64,000 bases of DNA from Phytophthora colocasiae (taxonomy: Eukaryota > Oomycota > Peronosporomycetes > Peronosporales > Peronosporaceae): assembly GCA_018806915.1 (NCBI GenBank), contig JAGKQI010000098.1, forward strand, positions 992,001 through 1,056,000, given 5' to 3'. Position numbers and translations under genes: made by a program. Under the pieces are notes generated by a model. That model searched no databases and had not been told where the DNA came from. It saw only the letters and a program-made list of their open reading frames with translations. Shown piece by piece: positions 1 to 10,060 of the stretch. How positions within the stretch are numbered: the stretch's first letter is position 1; every line of letters begins with the position of its first letter.

Positions 1-951
1 CTCCTGGGAAGCAGACAGCGAGCGACTCTGGCGTACCGTCCTCAGGCGAACGGCCAGCAAGAACGGTCTGTTCAGACGGTCGTGCGCGCCATCAAGGCCT
101 ACATCGCCGAAGCTGATCAGAGTGACTGGGACGACCACGCCAAGCGTCTGATGCTCGCATTAAACACTTCCTTTGATGCGACCCGTCTGGAAACACCTTT
201 CTTTCTGGTGCACGGATGGGATGCTCATGGGACTGTGTCCGCGATGCTTGGTCCGAAACCTTCTGGTGTACAAGAGCGCACTGCTTATGAGTGGCGTCGG
301 AAGATGCAGCGAGATTACAGCTACGCTCAAGCCTGTGCTGAAGAACTTCAGAAGAAGGCCAAGCAGGAGCGTTCTGAGGAACAGACCCGAAAGTGGAAGG
401 CGTTGTCGGAACGTCTGAAGTCCGGATTTGCCGTCGGTGATGCCGTGTGGCTATACATCCCCAAGGTACAAACGGGGTTGAGTCGGAAGCTCGCACACAT
501 GTGGCATGGTCCCTTCCGGATTGAAGAGATGTTGGATGATTTTCGTGTGAAACTGAAGGTTGAGGATACCGGGTATCGGGTGAACCCCTGGGTTCATATA
601 AGTCGCCTGAAGCCGAGAGCCTTGTTTCCCAGAAGACCGACTGTGGAGCTCGATGTCCGCGAGGATGATGACTTTGATGCAGCACTGTTACCAGAAGACA
701 GTTGGGAGCCCGACACCGAGAATGATGAATACGAAGTGGAAAAGATACTTGACACTCGGTGGAACAAGCGTACCAGGACCTCCAAGAGACTTCGCGAATA
801 CCTGGTCAAGTGGAAGGGGTACGATGAGACAGAGTGGCTACCCTTGTCAAAGCTAAATTGTGGCGCTTTGCTATATGAGTTCAATCAGAGCGCACGAGCG
901 CGAGCTCGTTTCCAAGCAATGCAAGCTGGAGACGATCACCCCAGAGTTTAA
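1..951 (+). CDS. pol: Element A1: 3' end of Ty3/gypsy pol, integrase C-terminus plus chromodomain (partial)
   Basis: The reading frame is open from base 1, so the gene is cut by the window edge; the first ATG-like codon inside is not a real start. It begins at the third catalytic motif of the integrase core (NGQQER, whose Glu completes the DDE triad). The integrase C-terminal region with the GDAVWLYIPKVQTGLSRKLA block follows. The last ~60 residues form a chromodomain (EVEKILDTRW, YLVKWKGYDETEWLP), which in Ty3/gypsy chromoviruses steers integration to modified chromatin. The stop lies just after GDDHPRV, the same end as in A3 and A4. No internal break is visible. It belongs to subfamily I with A3 (PKPSGVQERTAYEW rather than PKPSTTQERTAYEW). 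Next comes a convergent gene on the other strand. Confidence 0.93.
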   Translation, partial: LLGSRQRATLAYRPQANGQQERSVQTVVRAIKAYIAEADQSDWDDHAKRLMLALNTSFDATRLETPFFLVHGWDAHGTVSAMLGPKPSGVQERTAYEWRRKMQRDYSYAQACAEELQKKAKQERSEEQTRKWKALSERLKSGFAVGDAVWLYIPKVQTGLSRKLAHMWHGPFRIEEMLDDFRVKLKVEDTGYRVNPWVHISRLKPRALFPRRPTVELDVREDDDFDAALLPEDSWEPDTENDEYEVEKILDTRWNKRTRTSKRLREYLVKWKGYDETEWLPLSKLNCGALLYEFNQSARARARFQAMQAGDDHPRV

Positions 952-1336
952 ACTCTAAAACCTATTCTGAAAACTCTGGTGAACAGTGATGTTCACCAGA
1001 CGATGTATTTCAGAGATGAGGTGTCTGAGAGACATGTCTTTCGGAAATGTGATTTCGGGGATACGTGACTCCCGGAGATGGTGATTGTTATGTGAATTTG
1101 TATGGAGATGATTTTGTGGTTGTGTGTGTATGATGGAATTTTACGAAGTGGATTATGATGATGCTATGAGAAGAGGATTACTGAACGACATATGAGAACG
1201 TTAAAGAAGAAGGTCGTCGGGGAACTATATTTAGAATTGTTACTACGCTACGATATGCAGACGACTAAGTTGTTCTGGAAGAAGAAGTGTAGTTCCCCGG
1301 AGATGTCGCGAAGAGTGCACCGGACCTCTGGCGTAC
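952..1336. other. Noncoding spacer between convergent pol and opposite-strand ORF (A1)
   Basis: About 385 bases without a credible gene. The same spacer, of similar length, lies at 19568-19952, 38596-38979 and 62509-62892. It is rich in TCTGA/TCAGA words and GT-rich runs. It must hold the 3' ends of both convergent transcripts, but I see no clear terminator motif. Confidence 0.6.
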
Positions 1337-4300
1337 TTACTTCAGAGAGACAGGATTTTCGGCGCGTTCAGCGGGCGTCAGAGCTTGTTTCCGGAGATCG
1401 GATGGCACGAATTCCATCCAGTCCTTGTCGGAAGACGCTGTGGCTCACTGCGTGCGCGCCGGTTCCGCTGAGTCGATAGCTTCGAGTTGCTTGCGCAAGC
1501 TCAGGCACTTGGGACCTCCGATGTCACGTGCACGTGGGTCCTGCCAGATCTATGGGCAATATTTGTCCGGGACCTTCCAGATACCAGGCTCGAACATGAG
1601 CGTCTCCGGGAAATCCTTGTGCTTCAGAATCTTGGATACTGCCCCTCGGTATTGGCGCAGTAGAGACACACGTCGGAGCCCACGTTCCTTGTGCTGTTCA
1701 CCGGACAGCAGGTCCTCGTCGGGATCCATGATCACCCAGTGAGTGCGTTCCCACAGCGCTTGGGCGTGCTTGCGCATGAGAGACGCGAGTTCTTCGATGT
1801 CCGCCTGAACCAAGGGACAGAGGTCTTCACGTCGGTGAAAGTACAGCTCGGTCCGACGGTTCTGGTACATGACGTCCCAGGGCGCTGGCACTTCATCCAG
1901 CAGAGCTTGGTATTTCTTGGAATTCCAACGTTTCTTGAGGCGTGCCAGACTGTGTCTGTGGGGCTCGAAGTCTGGGAACCCTGGAGTCTGCCCGATGGAC
2001 GTCTTGGTGTCACTTGTCGGCTGGACCGGAATGCCGTAGTACAGCCACGAAGAACAATGTGTGTCTGGGGCCTCGATCGTCAGTAATTCCTTCGGTGTCA
2101 GCGACTTGTACGACTTGGACACCAGACTTGACTTCAGGAGTTTACCAGAAGGTCGCTTGCCCGAAGAACTCTTAGGCGACTTGGAGTCTTGAGACTTCTT
2201 GTCCTTGGAACTCGACTTGGGCGAACCACCGGACTTCTTACTCTTGGGACTTGACGTGGAAGTGCCACCGGACTTTTGACTGCCTGACTTGGATCGGGAT
2301 GCTTCGTGCACACTATCCCGCTTGGACTTCTTGGTGGGGATTATTGGACCCGAGTCATCCGAGTCGCTGGACTCGTAGTCCCGTGGACGCTTGTTGCCGG
2401 CGTGCGAATGATCATCAGACTCATCGTCGTCAGAGTCATCGCTGTTGCCGCTCGACTTCTCGTCGTCAGACTCGCTGTCGCTGGATGCAGATTCTTGTTC
2501 ACCAGACTCCTTGAAGTCCGGGTCCTTCTGAGGGTCATCCTCTGTGGACTCAGGCTCACTGATGGGATATGGGACGTGAGCATCCAGTGCCTCCCAGACC
2601 GGTGGCTCCACATCGTTCTTCCGAAGCCGGCGCAGTTCCTCCTCAGCCATCTTGTAATACGTCTCTGGGACGTACGAAGTCCACGGGGTCTGATTCAGCT
2701 TGCGCCAGTACATCATGCTCACTAGCATTTTTACCAAGGGGCGCCCCGTGAACAGGCTGTGGGCGGGCTTGTCCGTGCGCAGCCACTTCATCGCTGTCTC
2801 GTAAGAGATGCCGGCGAGCAGAGCCAAGCGCAAGTCCGGACGAACTTCTTCCCAGACGACTCCAGCCGGTAACATGGTGTGAACCGCGTCCTTCGACACC
2901 GGAGACTTGGCGTTCGCCGGACGTACTGAATCGATACCAGGCGTGTAATTCTTGGGGCGATCCTGAGGAACACGAACCCGATGTTTCCCAGACGGCCGGT
3001 TGGGCTTGAGTGGTGGAGATCCGGAAGATTTGGGCGACCTGGTGGGCGACCCAGACTTGTTCACCGGGCGAGTGCCTGATTTCTCGGGGCCACCCACATG
3101 TTCACCGGAGACCTTCACACCACTGCCAGCACCCGTCAGATCCAGCACTTTGGTCGATTTCTTGGCCGCTGCTGCTTGATCGGACCGATGTTTAGCCAGA
3201 CGCTTGGAGAAGTCAGGAATTTCCGCCTTGCGCTGATCCATTGCAGTCACGTTGATGATGGTGTCCCAGTCTCCTGGCGGCGCCTTGCCCTCTTGGAAGT
3301 TCACCAGAAGCTCCCGAAGACGCACCCAACTGCCGTTCAACTCCCCGTGTTCAAACAGGTATTCCAGAAAACCCCAGGAGTCTGTGGCTGTGGTCGTGGG
3401 GCGAGCCTTCAGCAATCGGACCTCCGCTTGAGAGTCCTCCAGGCGTTCCTCCAAGGCCGACCTCTCAGCTTCCAGGGCATCGATCTGGTCCTGATAGTGC
3501 GACGCGAGGTTCTTGGACTCCGCGTTCACACGATCTTCGGTCTCGCCAGCAGTACGCCGGGCGTCCAGTACTTCATGGCGCCAATACTGGCAGTTGAAGA
3601 CCCACTGACGCTTGAGATCTTCGGACTCGTTCTGGATAGCGGCCGTGTCCACCAGAGATGCACCGCCCTGAGACTCTACTTGGAGTCGAAGCCGACGGTG
3701 AGCGCCAGCCATCTGCTTCAGGTAACCCGATGTCTTGTACACCCGCTCGGCGAGGCGCTGATGAGGGAGGTGCAAGAGGATTGCCGCCAATTCCCAGAGG
3801 ACGTCAACGGATCCCATGTGCGCCTCAAGACTCATGCGGTTACGGCTGTCCACGTGGGGAACAAGCATCTGACTTTCAGTGAAGTCAGGGATGACACGCT
3901 CGAGCTCCGAGATGTCTGCCGGTGTGAAGCCTTCAAGGCCAACTAATACACCAGGCCCACCATAGATATTCGCGATGTGGTTGCCCACACGGAAGTCCTC
4001 GGCGAGCGCCGGAACACCAACCAAGAATGGTTGCCCCTCAGGTCGTGGCTCAGGATCCACCCAGTTGGAAGGGACGTCGGACTTCTCTTCGTCCAACAGT
4101 TGTTGCCCAGGTCCAAACAGATCGTCCACCTCGGCGGTGGAGAGAATGTGGGGGCCTCTGTGAAGCGAAGACAAGACGCCAAGAGTCGAACCCGCAGTAG
4201 CGGAAGCCGCCAACGTACCAGGTCCGCTCACGTGATCATCGCTGTCAGCAGCATCAACGCCCTGCTTCGGAGCGGCGGACGCGCTCGACTGTGAGGCTGG

Positions 4301-4624
4301 GGCGCTTGAGCTGCCACCAGGTGATGCGGAAGTACCGTCACCACCACCTCGCAATGCTACAGATGCCGAAGCGGGCCCAGTGCCCGAGGCGTCGCCAATA
4401 GTAGAAGCCGATGGAGAACTCATGGCTGCAGGATCTTCTTCCGAAGTGTGCGTCAGAAAGAAAATCGGGATGTGCCCGTTTGTGGGATACGACAGGTGGC
4501 TATTTCTGAGTCTGATGGAATCAGATTGAGCGACAGGACACCAGAGACTTTGAAACCCCGGAAGTTTTGAGAGCGTCACAGCTACACTATGTTCACGGGA
4601 CCTCTGACGTACTGTCCTGGCCAT
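1337..4624 (-). pseudogene. Element A1: family-A opposite-strand ORF of unknown function, one nonsense mutation
   Basis: This long frame runs opposite to the element's pol, between pol and the 3' LTR. The start codon is ~55 bases inside the PPT/LTR edge. The product would be ~1,095 residues, but TAG at 1550-1552 replaces a Trp codon (A2 and A3 read PWIW here), leaving 1,024 residues. The frame then stays open to TAA at 1337-1339, where it ends like the other copies (ER.ENP.SL). Order: conserved N-terminal block (FQSLWCPVAQSDSIRLRN), Ala/Ser/Gly-rich linker, structured region, coiled coil near 3420-3520 (ALEAERSALEERLEDSQAEV), Ser/Lys/Asp-rich low-complexity stretch, conserved C-terminal domain (SSWLYYGIPVQ, ERTHWVIMD, GGPKCLSL). 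I recognise no known domain. The resemblance to plant Tat-element antisense ORFs is positional only. Confidence 0.85.
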
Positions 4625-4667
4625 GATGCTCAGTTAGGAGAAAGTTCCGCACTGACGAATTATGACC

Positions 4668-4679
4668 AGGAGGGGCGGT
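4668..4679 (+). promoter_or_regulatory. Polypurine tract of A1
   Basis: AGGAGGGGCGGT lies directly before the TGAC start of the 3' LTR. The same tract is at 16207-16218 (minus strand) and 42293-42304. It fits the plus-strand primer site expected just inside a 3' LTR. Confidence 0.8.
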
Positions 4680-6595
4680 TGACACGTTGCTAATTACGAT
4701 TTTTCGAGTGGATATGGACGTTACGCTGTGATGTGATTGGATACATACTGGATTGTGGGAGAAAGGGAGATGTGGGACGAGGTTATGTCCCGTGCGACAA
4801 TAATGGATCTGTGGAAGAAAACCGCTATATATATTAACCTTCACCTGTACTGCAAAGGGGCCCAAGAGATCAGAAGTGTTCCTCGGAAAAGTGCACAAAC
4901 TCCGAGAGATAATAACACTCAGTCTGATCACCGGACTTTCCCCGGCGATGAGTGCCTAAAGGTTGGCAGAAAGTCTCTCGGAAGAATGTATCTCTGAGAA
5001 ACCTCATCCCGTTGCCGTCCTGTGTGACGATGATGGTTCAAGGAATACAGTTATACCCACAAGATACCAAGTATCGCGCACCGGACGTAGCGCACCCCGC
5101 GCATATCCCGATTGGACTTCGTGCGTTGCAGCATACGTGCTCCGCACCCTAAAAACATTCATGGATTTCTGGTATCACGCATGGAAACTCTGATATCACA
5201 CCATGAAGTCTGACGTACATGAGTCCGACGTACATAAAGTCCGACGTACATGAAGTCCGACGTACATGAGTCTGACGAACATGATTCTGGTAAACAAGTC
5301 TGATGTGTCCGGCTTATACAAGCAATATTCCAGACATTTACCAGTTTCCGATGAACAGACTCCGACGTACAAAACTCCGACGTACAAGACTCCGATGAAC
5401 AGACCCAAGTGTCACGACTCTGGTATTTATGACTCTGATGTACATGATTCCGGAGTACATGGTTCCGATGAACATGTCTCCGACGTACATGATTCCAGAC
5501 CCTGATGAACAGGAAACCAGACTCTGACACTCTGAAGTCCACCCCATACTGAAACCAAGTGTACCCAACACGACCTCACGCAATCAAGTGAAACGCAACC
5601 TGCTCATCCCTGTAATGACATCATTAAGTGTCGACTCGACAAGATCTGCAGCATCGACTACCATAGTGAGCCCAAGTGAAAGTTCCTGAGTTATACTGAG
5701 ACCAAGTGTATATGAGAATATGGAAGACAGAAGACAGAGAGATACGAGATAGATAACCAGAGTTCAATTTTCCCTGTTGTAACGAGTTCGATTTGCTTTG
5801 TTATAACGAGGTCGTCTGCCTGCTGCTTCCCGTAAGTATTAGGCCACGACAAAGCTTTGAGTCGTGTGATCTCTCACCTATCAAGCCCCTTTAGGTGGAG
5901 ATCAGCGTAACGTAGAGACCTGAGAGGACCCACCTATTCCATTTCCTAGTTGGGTCGTTTGTCTTGTCTCTAACGGTAGCCCATTTCATATTGTACGTAA
6001 TGCTTGGACAGGTTTTGGGAGCTAGACAGTCGCTCTCAAGACGCTCGGTAGACTGTTATATAACTGATAGTGTATTGGTTTATTTTCCCTCTATATATTA
6101 GAGGGTGGTGCGCGAAAGTTACGGGAATACCAGACAGACCAGGTGTCTGGTGAACAATTCCCTAGTTGACCTGGAGAACTAGCCCACTGCTCAAGGGCCA
6201 GGAAAGAATAAGAGCAGCTACATATTTGTATATCGGAACTCTATATTGCGGTTATCTCGGAAGTCTAATTACTGGACTTCCCATTGTATTAATTTCTCTT
6301 TTACCTTCAGAAATCTCTGGTGTACACAAGTGTTCACCGGAAAACGTTCGACTCCCAAGCGCTCCTGTGAGGACCGGAAGGACATCCGACGGTCTACGCA
6401 AGGAACCCTCTCTCTCACCAACACTCTCACGACCCCGGCGAGGGTCTCATTACCAAGACAACGAACCTACGAGGGCAGCACAAGGTAACACACGCCCACC
6501 TTGCTGTGCGACTCTGGTATTATTACCGGTAGTCACACTTCCAGGTTCACTGTACGCCCCTGCACCGCGGTAAAAGTTGCACCGACTTCGCGACA
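4680..6595 (+). repeat. 3' LTR of element A1 (subfamily I, ~1.9 kb)
   Basis: Starts TGACACGTTG after the polypurine tract and ends ACTTCGCGACA, giving TG...CA ends. The end sequence is shared with the LTRs at 14521-16206, 36656-38337 and 50822-52505. It carries a short-unit repeat patch (5205-5510), a TATATAA-like box near 6057, and a perfect hairpin CCCTCTA-TATAT-TAGAGGG near 6086-6105. The downstream base runs straight into a family-C pol fragment, so A1 has inserted in, or recombined with, that element. The left LTR lies outside the window, so the target duplication cannot be checked. Confidence 0.9.
5205..5510. repeat. Degenerate GACGTACATGA(A)GTC-type tandem repeats inside LTR A1
   Basis: Words such as TCCGACGTACATGA and GACTCCGACGTACA recur every ~14-20 bases. 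A shorter version is in the truncated A3 LTR (42830-43060). The ORFs covering it are translations of the repeat. Confidence 0.75.
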
Positions 6596-8517
6596 GTGGA
6601 CCGAAGGGTTGACACGGTAACCCGTGTCCTCAACCTTGAGCTTCACTCGGAAGTCATCGTGCACCTCTTCAATCCAGAAAGGTCCATGCCACATGTGAGC
6701 CAATTTTTGACTAAGTCCCGTTTGAACCTTCGGAATGTACAGCCAGACTGAATCTCCCTTTTCGAACCCGGACTTCAACCGGTCGGACAGTTCCTTCCAC
6801 TTTTGCGTTTGGACCTCCGACCGGTGCCTCTTGGCCTTCTTTTGGAGATCTTCAGCGAACGCAACAGCGTAACTGTAGTCACGTTGCATACTACGTCTCC
6901 ACTCATAGGCTGTGCGCTCCGGAAGGCTATTGGCCTTTGGACCCAACATTGCCGAAATCGTACTCCGGGCGTCCCAGCCGTGCACCAAGTAAAAGGGAGT
7001 CTCCAACCGGGTGGCATCGAACGAAGTGTTCAAAGCGAACATCAACCGTTCAACATGGTCGTCCCAGTCGGACTGATCCGCTTCCATGATGTAACCTCGG
7101 ATACTTCGGACGACCGTTTGGACTGACCGTTCTTGTTGACCGTTCGCCTGAGGGCGATATCCCAAAGTAGCCCGTTGGAGACTTCCAAGTAGATTTCGGA
7201 AACATTCGAACACCGCACTCATGAACCTTGGATCTTGGTCATGTCGGATCATCGAACTGGCACCAAACGTTTGGAAGACCACTTGCTCGCAAACTTCTGC
7301 AACATCTTGGGCAGTCGTTGAACTCATTGGTTTGCACATGACATATCCGGAGAACATATCTTGGAACAATAATAAGAACGTATTCCCACGAGCCGACTTC
7401 GGAAGATGAGTGACGAAATCCATCGACACCACTTGGAATGGATATGCCGGTTCGATGTTTCCAGGCGAGGTCCTCCATTTGGAGGTCGTCCCTTTCCACT
7501 GGCACAATCCACACACTCCTTCACGTGCCGTTCAACATCCGCATACATTCCAGGCCAGTAGAACTCCAAGAGTAACTTTTCGTGAGTCCGACGGATACCT
7601 TGGTGACCACCTTGGAAATCCTTATGGGCATAATGTAGCATATCCGACCGGAGTGACTCCGGAACAACCAACCTCAAATCACCAAAAAAATCGCGTGGAC
7701 GCTTCTGGGTGACAGTAGTCATCCGGTACAGCACATCTCCACTGTCCAAAGTGAACAGGTCTGCGACCTTGGCAATCTTTCGGAGTCTCCGGGGGGAGAA
7801 CCGTTGGAACTCTCCTTTCAGAAATGACTTCAGCTCAGACAAGTACTCGTCAGCGTCTTGGTGGGCCTTGATCCTCCGCCATCGCTCTGCCTGGAACTCC
7901 AGTGGTCCCATTGGAGGTCCATCTGGACGTACAACCGGTTCATCATCATTCTGAGCTATCGCAGCCATGACTCGAGCGGCGAACGTCAGGGGGGCAGATT
8001 CTGATCCAGTGAGATTTTCTCCAACCGGAGGATTGTCATCTGAACTTCCACCAACTTGGATGTCGTCCGCTGGCCCCTGGGCACTCATGCGCACAGAACT
8101 TGAAGGCTGATCATCTGGCGGTTCATCTTTCAGAGTATGACCATCCGGAGGTTCAACTGGTCCGTTGTCTTTTGGAGTGATCTTGACTTCCGGAACCTCA
8201 GGCTTCATCAACTTTTCCGGAATCTTGGATACGTACTCCAAATGACGTAGGTCACTTTCATCCTCGACATCCCATGACGCTCCCAAGAGTAAAGTCTTGG
8301 AAGTGAGATAGTCGGCGGCCTGGTTGTAGTCTCGCTTGAGATGCACCAGTCGGACCCTCTGGAACTTTGCCTTCAAAACCTCCGCCTCCGCAAGGTGTTT
8401 TTGGAGGTGCGGTTGATTGCAGTTGATCAGACCCTGAACTTGTTGAATCACGATCCGAGAATCTCCAACGATAACTAACTCTTGGACCTTCCGATCGGAC
8501 GCCATCAGCATACCTTT
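6596..8517 (-). pseudogene. pol: Family C Ty3/gypsy pol fragment: RNase H end, integrase
   Basis: Reads on the minus strand from the second RNase H (VVGDSR, NQAADYL), through a variable linker, the integrase HHCC zinc site (GGHQG ... CVDC), the DDE core (VVSMDF, RHDQDPRF, NGQQER) and the integrase C-terminal region to NPSVH. It stops where LTR A1 begins at 6595, so the chromodomain is missing. One frameshift near 7470-7480 separates the two frames (8517-~7480 and ~7516-6596). The 5' boundary at 8517 is where LTR-like sequence (TGTGGTGAAGTGGAT) starts. Relative to family A it is clearly diverged, and it is rich in TCCGGA and CTTGGA words instead of TCTGAAA. Confidence 0.88.
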
Positions 8518-8675
8518 GTGGTGAAGTGGATTCAAATCAAACCGGATACGACGCAGAACGACCACGATGATGGGTGACGTGCGACAAGTGGTGCTACGAT
8601 AAGGACAGGACCCTGGAACTGGGTACCTACTCTAGGGCGGACCCTAAGTTAGGGCCCACTTGGCCTAGCTGACCT

Positions 8676-8925
8676 AAGTTCGGATCCCACAGTTCTAAGT
8701 GCGGATCCCCTGGTCCCAAGTGCGGATCCGGCAGTCTTAAGTGCGGATCCGGCAGTCTTAAGTGCGGATCCGGCAGTCTTAAGTGCGGATCCGGCAGTCC
8801 TAAGTGCGGATCCGGCAATCCTAAGTACGGATCCGGCAATCCTAAGTACGGATCCGGCAGTCTTAAGTGCGGATCCGGCAGTCTTAAGTGCGGATCCGGC
8901 ACTCTTAAGTACGGATCCTTCAAAC
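8676..8925. repeat. 21-bp minisatellite GGATCCGGCAGTCTTAAGTGC, ~12 units
   Basis: About a dozen units follow one another, with changes confined to the arm between GGATCC cores (AGTCTT, AATCCT, ACTCTT). Units are contiguous with no unique spacers, so this is not a CRISPR array. Confidence 0.95.
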
Positions 8926-9215
8926 CCAAGATCCAAGATCCAAGATCCCGAGATCCAGATCCAAGATCCTCGGATCCTGAAGTCCCCAAGATCCAAGATC
9001 CCGAGATCCAGATGGCGGATCCCCAAGATCCAAGATCCAAGATCCTCGGATCCAGATACCGGATCCCCAAGATCCAAGATCCTCGGATCCTGAAGTCGGA
9101 TCCCCAAGATCCAAGATCCTCGGATCCTGCGGCCGGATTCCCAAGATCCAAGATCCAGAGATCCAGATCTAAGATCCTCGGATCCTGAAGCTGGATCCTT
9201 GGATCCGAACTCGGA
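8926..9215. repeat. Second GATCC-based array (CAAGATCCAAGATCCTCGGATCCTGAAG-type units)
   Basis: Irregular higher-order units are built from CCAAGATC and TCGGATCC. By eye the two arrays together hold about 23 copies of GGATCC in under 600 bases. Confidence 0.9.
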
Positions 9216-9942
9216 TCCTCAAGATTCATGACATCAACATGGTGAAGCAGTTGGAGGAGAGCCAGCATGATCCAAGATGGAGATGTGCGATGGGAAAGAT
9301 AGGGTACAGGATGAGAAACTGGATAGCCATAAATCAGAGAGTCGAATTTACCTTCTAGTGCGCAAGTGGTTTTCTTCAGGACCTCAGACAAGGGAAGAGG
9401 ATAGTGTATTGGCCTCCCCTTAGTCTACCTGCAAGTTTCTTCGCACACCTAGCTACAGCTAAGACCGGATCCCCGATTTGGCCGGCTTACCTTACGCTAA
9501 GTGAAGACCCCGGATCCAACGGTGTTGATTGCTTAACCGTAGGATCCCTCGACCTCTCAACACCCTCAAGACCAACCGCTACAGGAGGCGGCAAGCAAGA
9601 CAGTAAAGGAAAGGAAAAGGACCCCACACCCATCAAGGCAACCCCGGATCCAAGGATCCACAAGATCTTCGAGTCCAAGACCAAGATCCCCCCAACCAGG
9701 ACCTGTGTGCAGGAATACCCACGCAAGTCCAACCTCCCAAGTCCCCGCCAAGGACGTTCAAGCCCTCACGCCTGTGTACAGTCTCCCGTTCCTGAGAGAG
9801 CAGATCCCGCCCACTGACGGGTACACAAGGTGAGCCTCAGCAACCCCACGGTTATCGGAGTACCCCCTCCGTTAGTCAGTGTCTGGGCACCGTGTGTGAA
9901 CGTTGGATCCCTGCTCATTCCAGCGGATCCACTACACCACAA

Positions 9943-9960
9943 TGGTGCGCGTGCCCGGAT
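9943..9960 (+). promoter_or_regulatory. Primer-binding site of family B
   Basis: TGGTGCGCGTGCCCGGAT starts one base after the LTR end. The identical 18 bases follow the A4 LTR at 52508. It begins TGG as expected for pairing with a tRNA CCA end. I cannot name the tRNA. Confidence 0.8.
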
Positions 9961-10060
9961 CTTTTGGGGACGGCGGATATCACCGTGAGTCCGAAGAGAC
10001 TGTACAAGTGAAGGAAGAACCGGGAGAAGAAGTGCCGTCGTTGGATCGCCGTCAGCACCG

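Larger units (their letters stand above)
8518..9941 (+). repeat. Family B LTR and adjoining LTR-like sequence
   Basis: The right end ...CACCACA lies one base before a primer-binding-site match, so 9941 is a good LTR end. The left end is uncertain, between ~8518 and ~8640. The first 15 bases at 8518 resemble the reverse complement of the right end, which may mark a separate inverted LTR scrap. The part from ~9260 to 9941 is similar to 31130-31816 (shared block CCCCCTCCGTTAGTC), a second B-type LTR. The interior holds GGATCC minisatellites (8676-9215). The long minus-strand frames here are translations of those repeats. Confidence 0.7.

Noticed and set aside
3098..3946. Plus-strand frame of 282 codons, with a relative at 40879-41568
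   Set aside because: It is the shadow of the opposite-strand ORF, which has consistent conservation and length in four copies.
5159..5542. Frames of 60-127 codons in LTR A1
   Set aside because: They come from short-unit repeats in the LTR and are not kept in the other LTRs.
8676..8925. Possible CRISPR-like array
   Set aside because: Units are contiguous 21-mers with no unique spacers, and the setting is a eukaryotic retroelement LTR.
8627..9391. Minus-strand frames of 254 and 152 codons full of PDPHLRL or SGSALKTAG repeats
   Set aside because: They are translations of the GGATCC minisatellites; every frame of such arrays tends to be open, and no domain is present.
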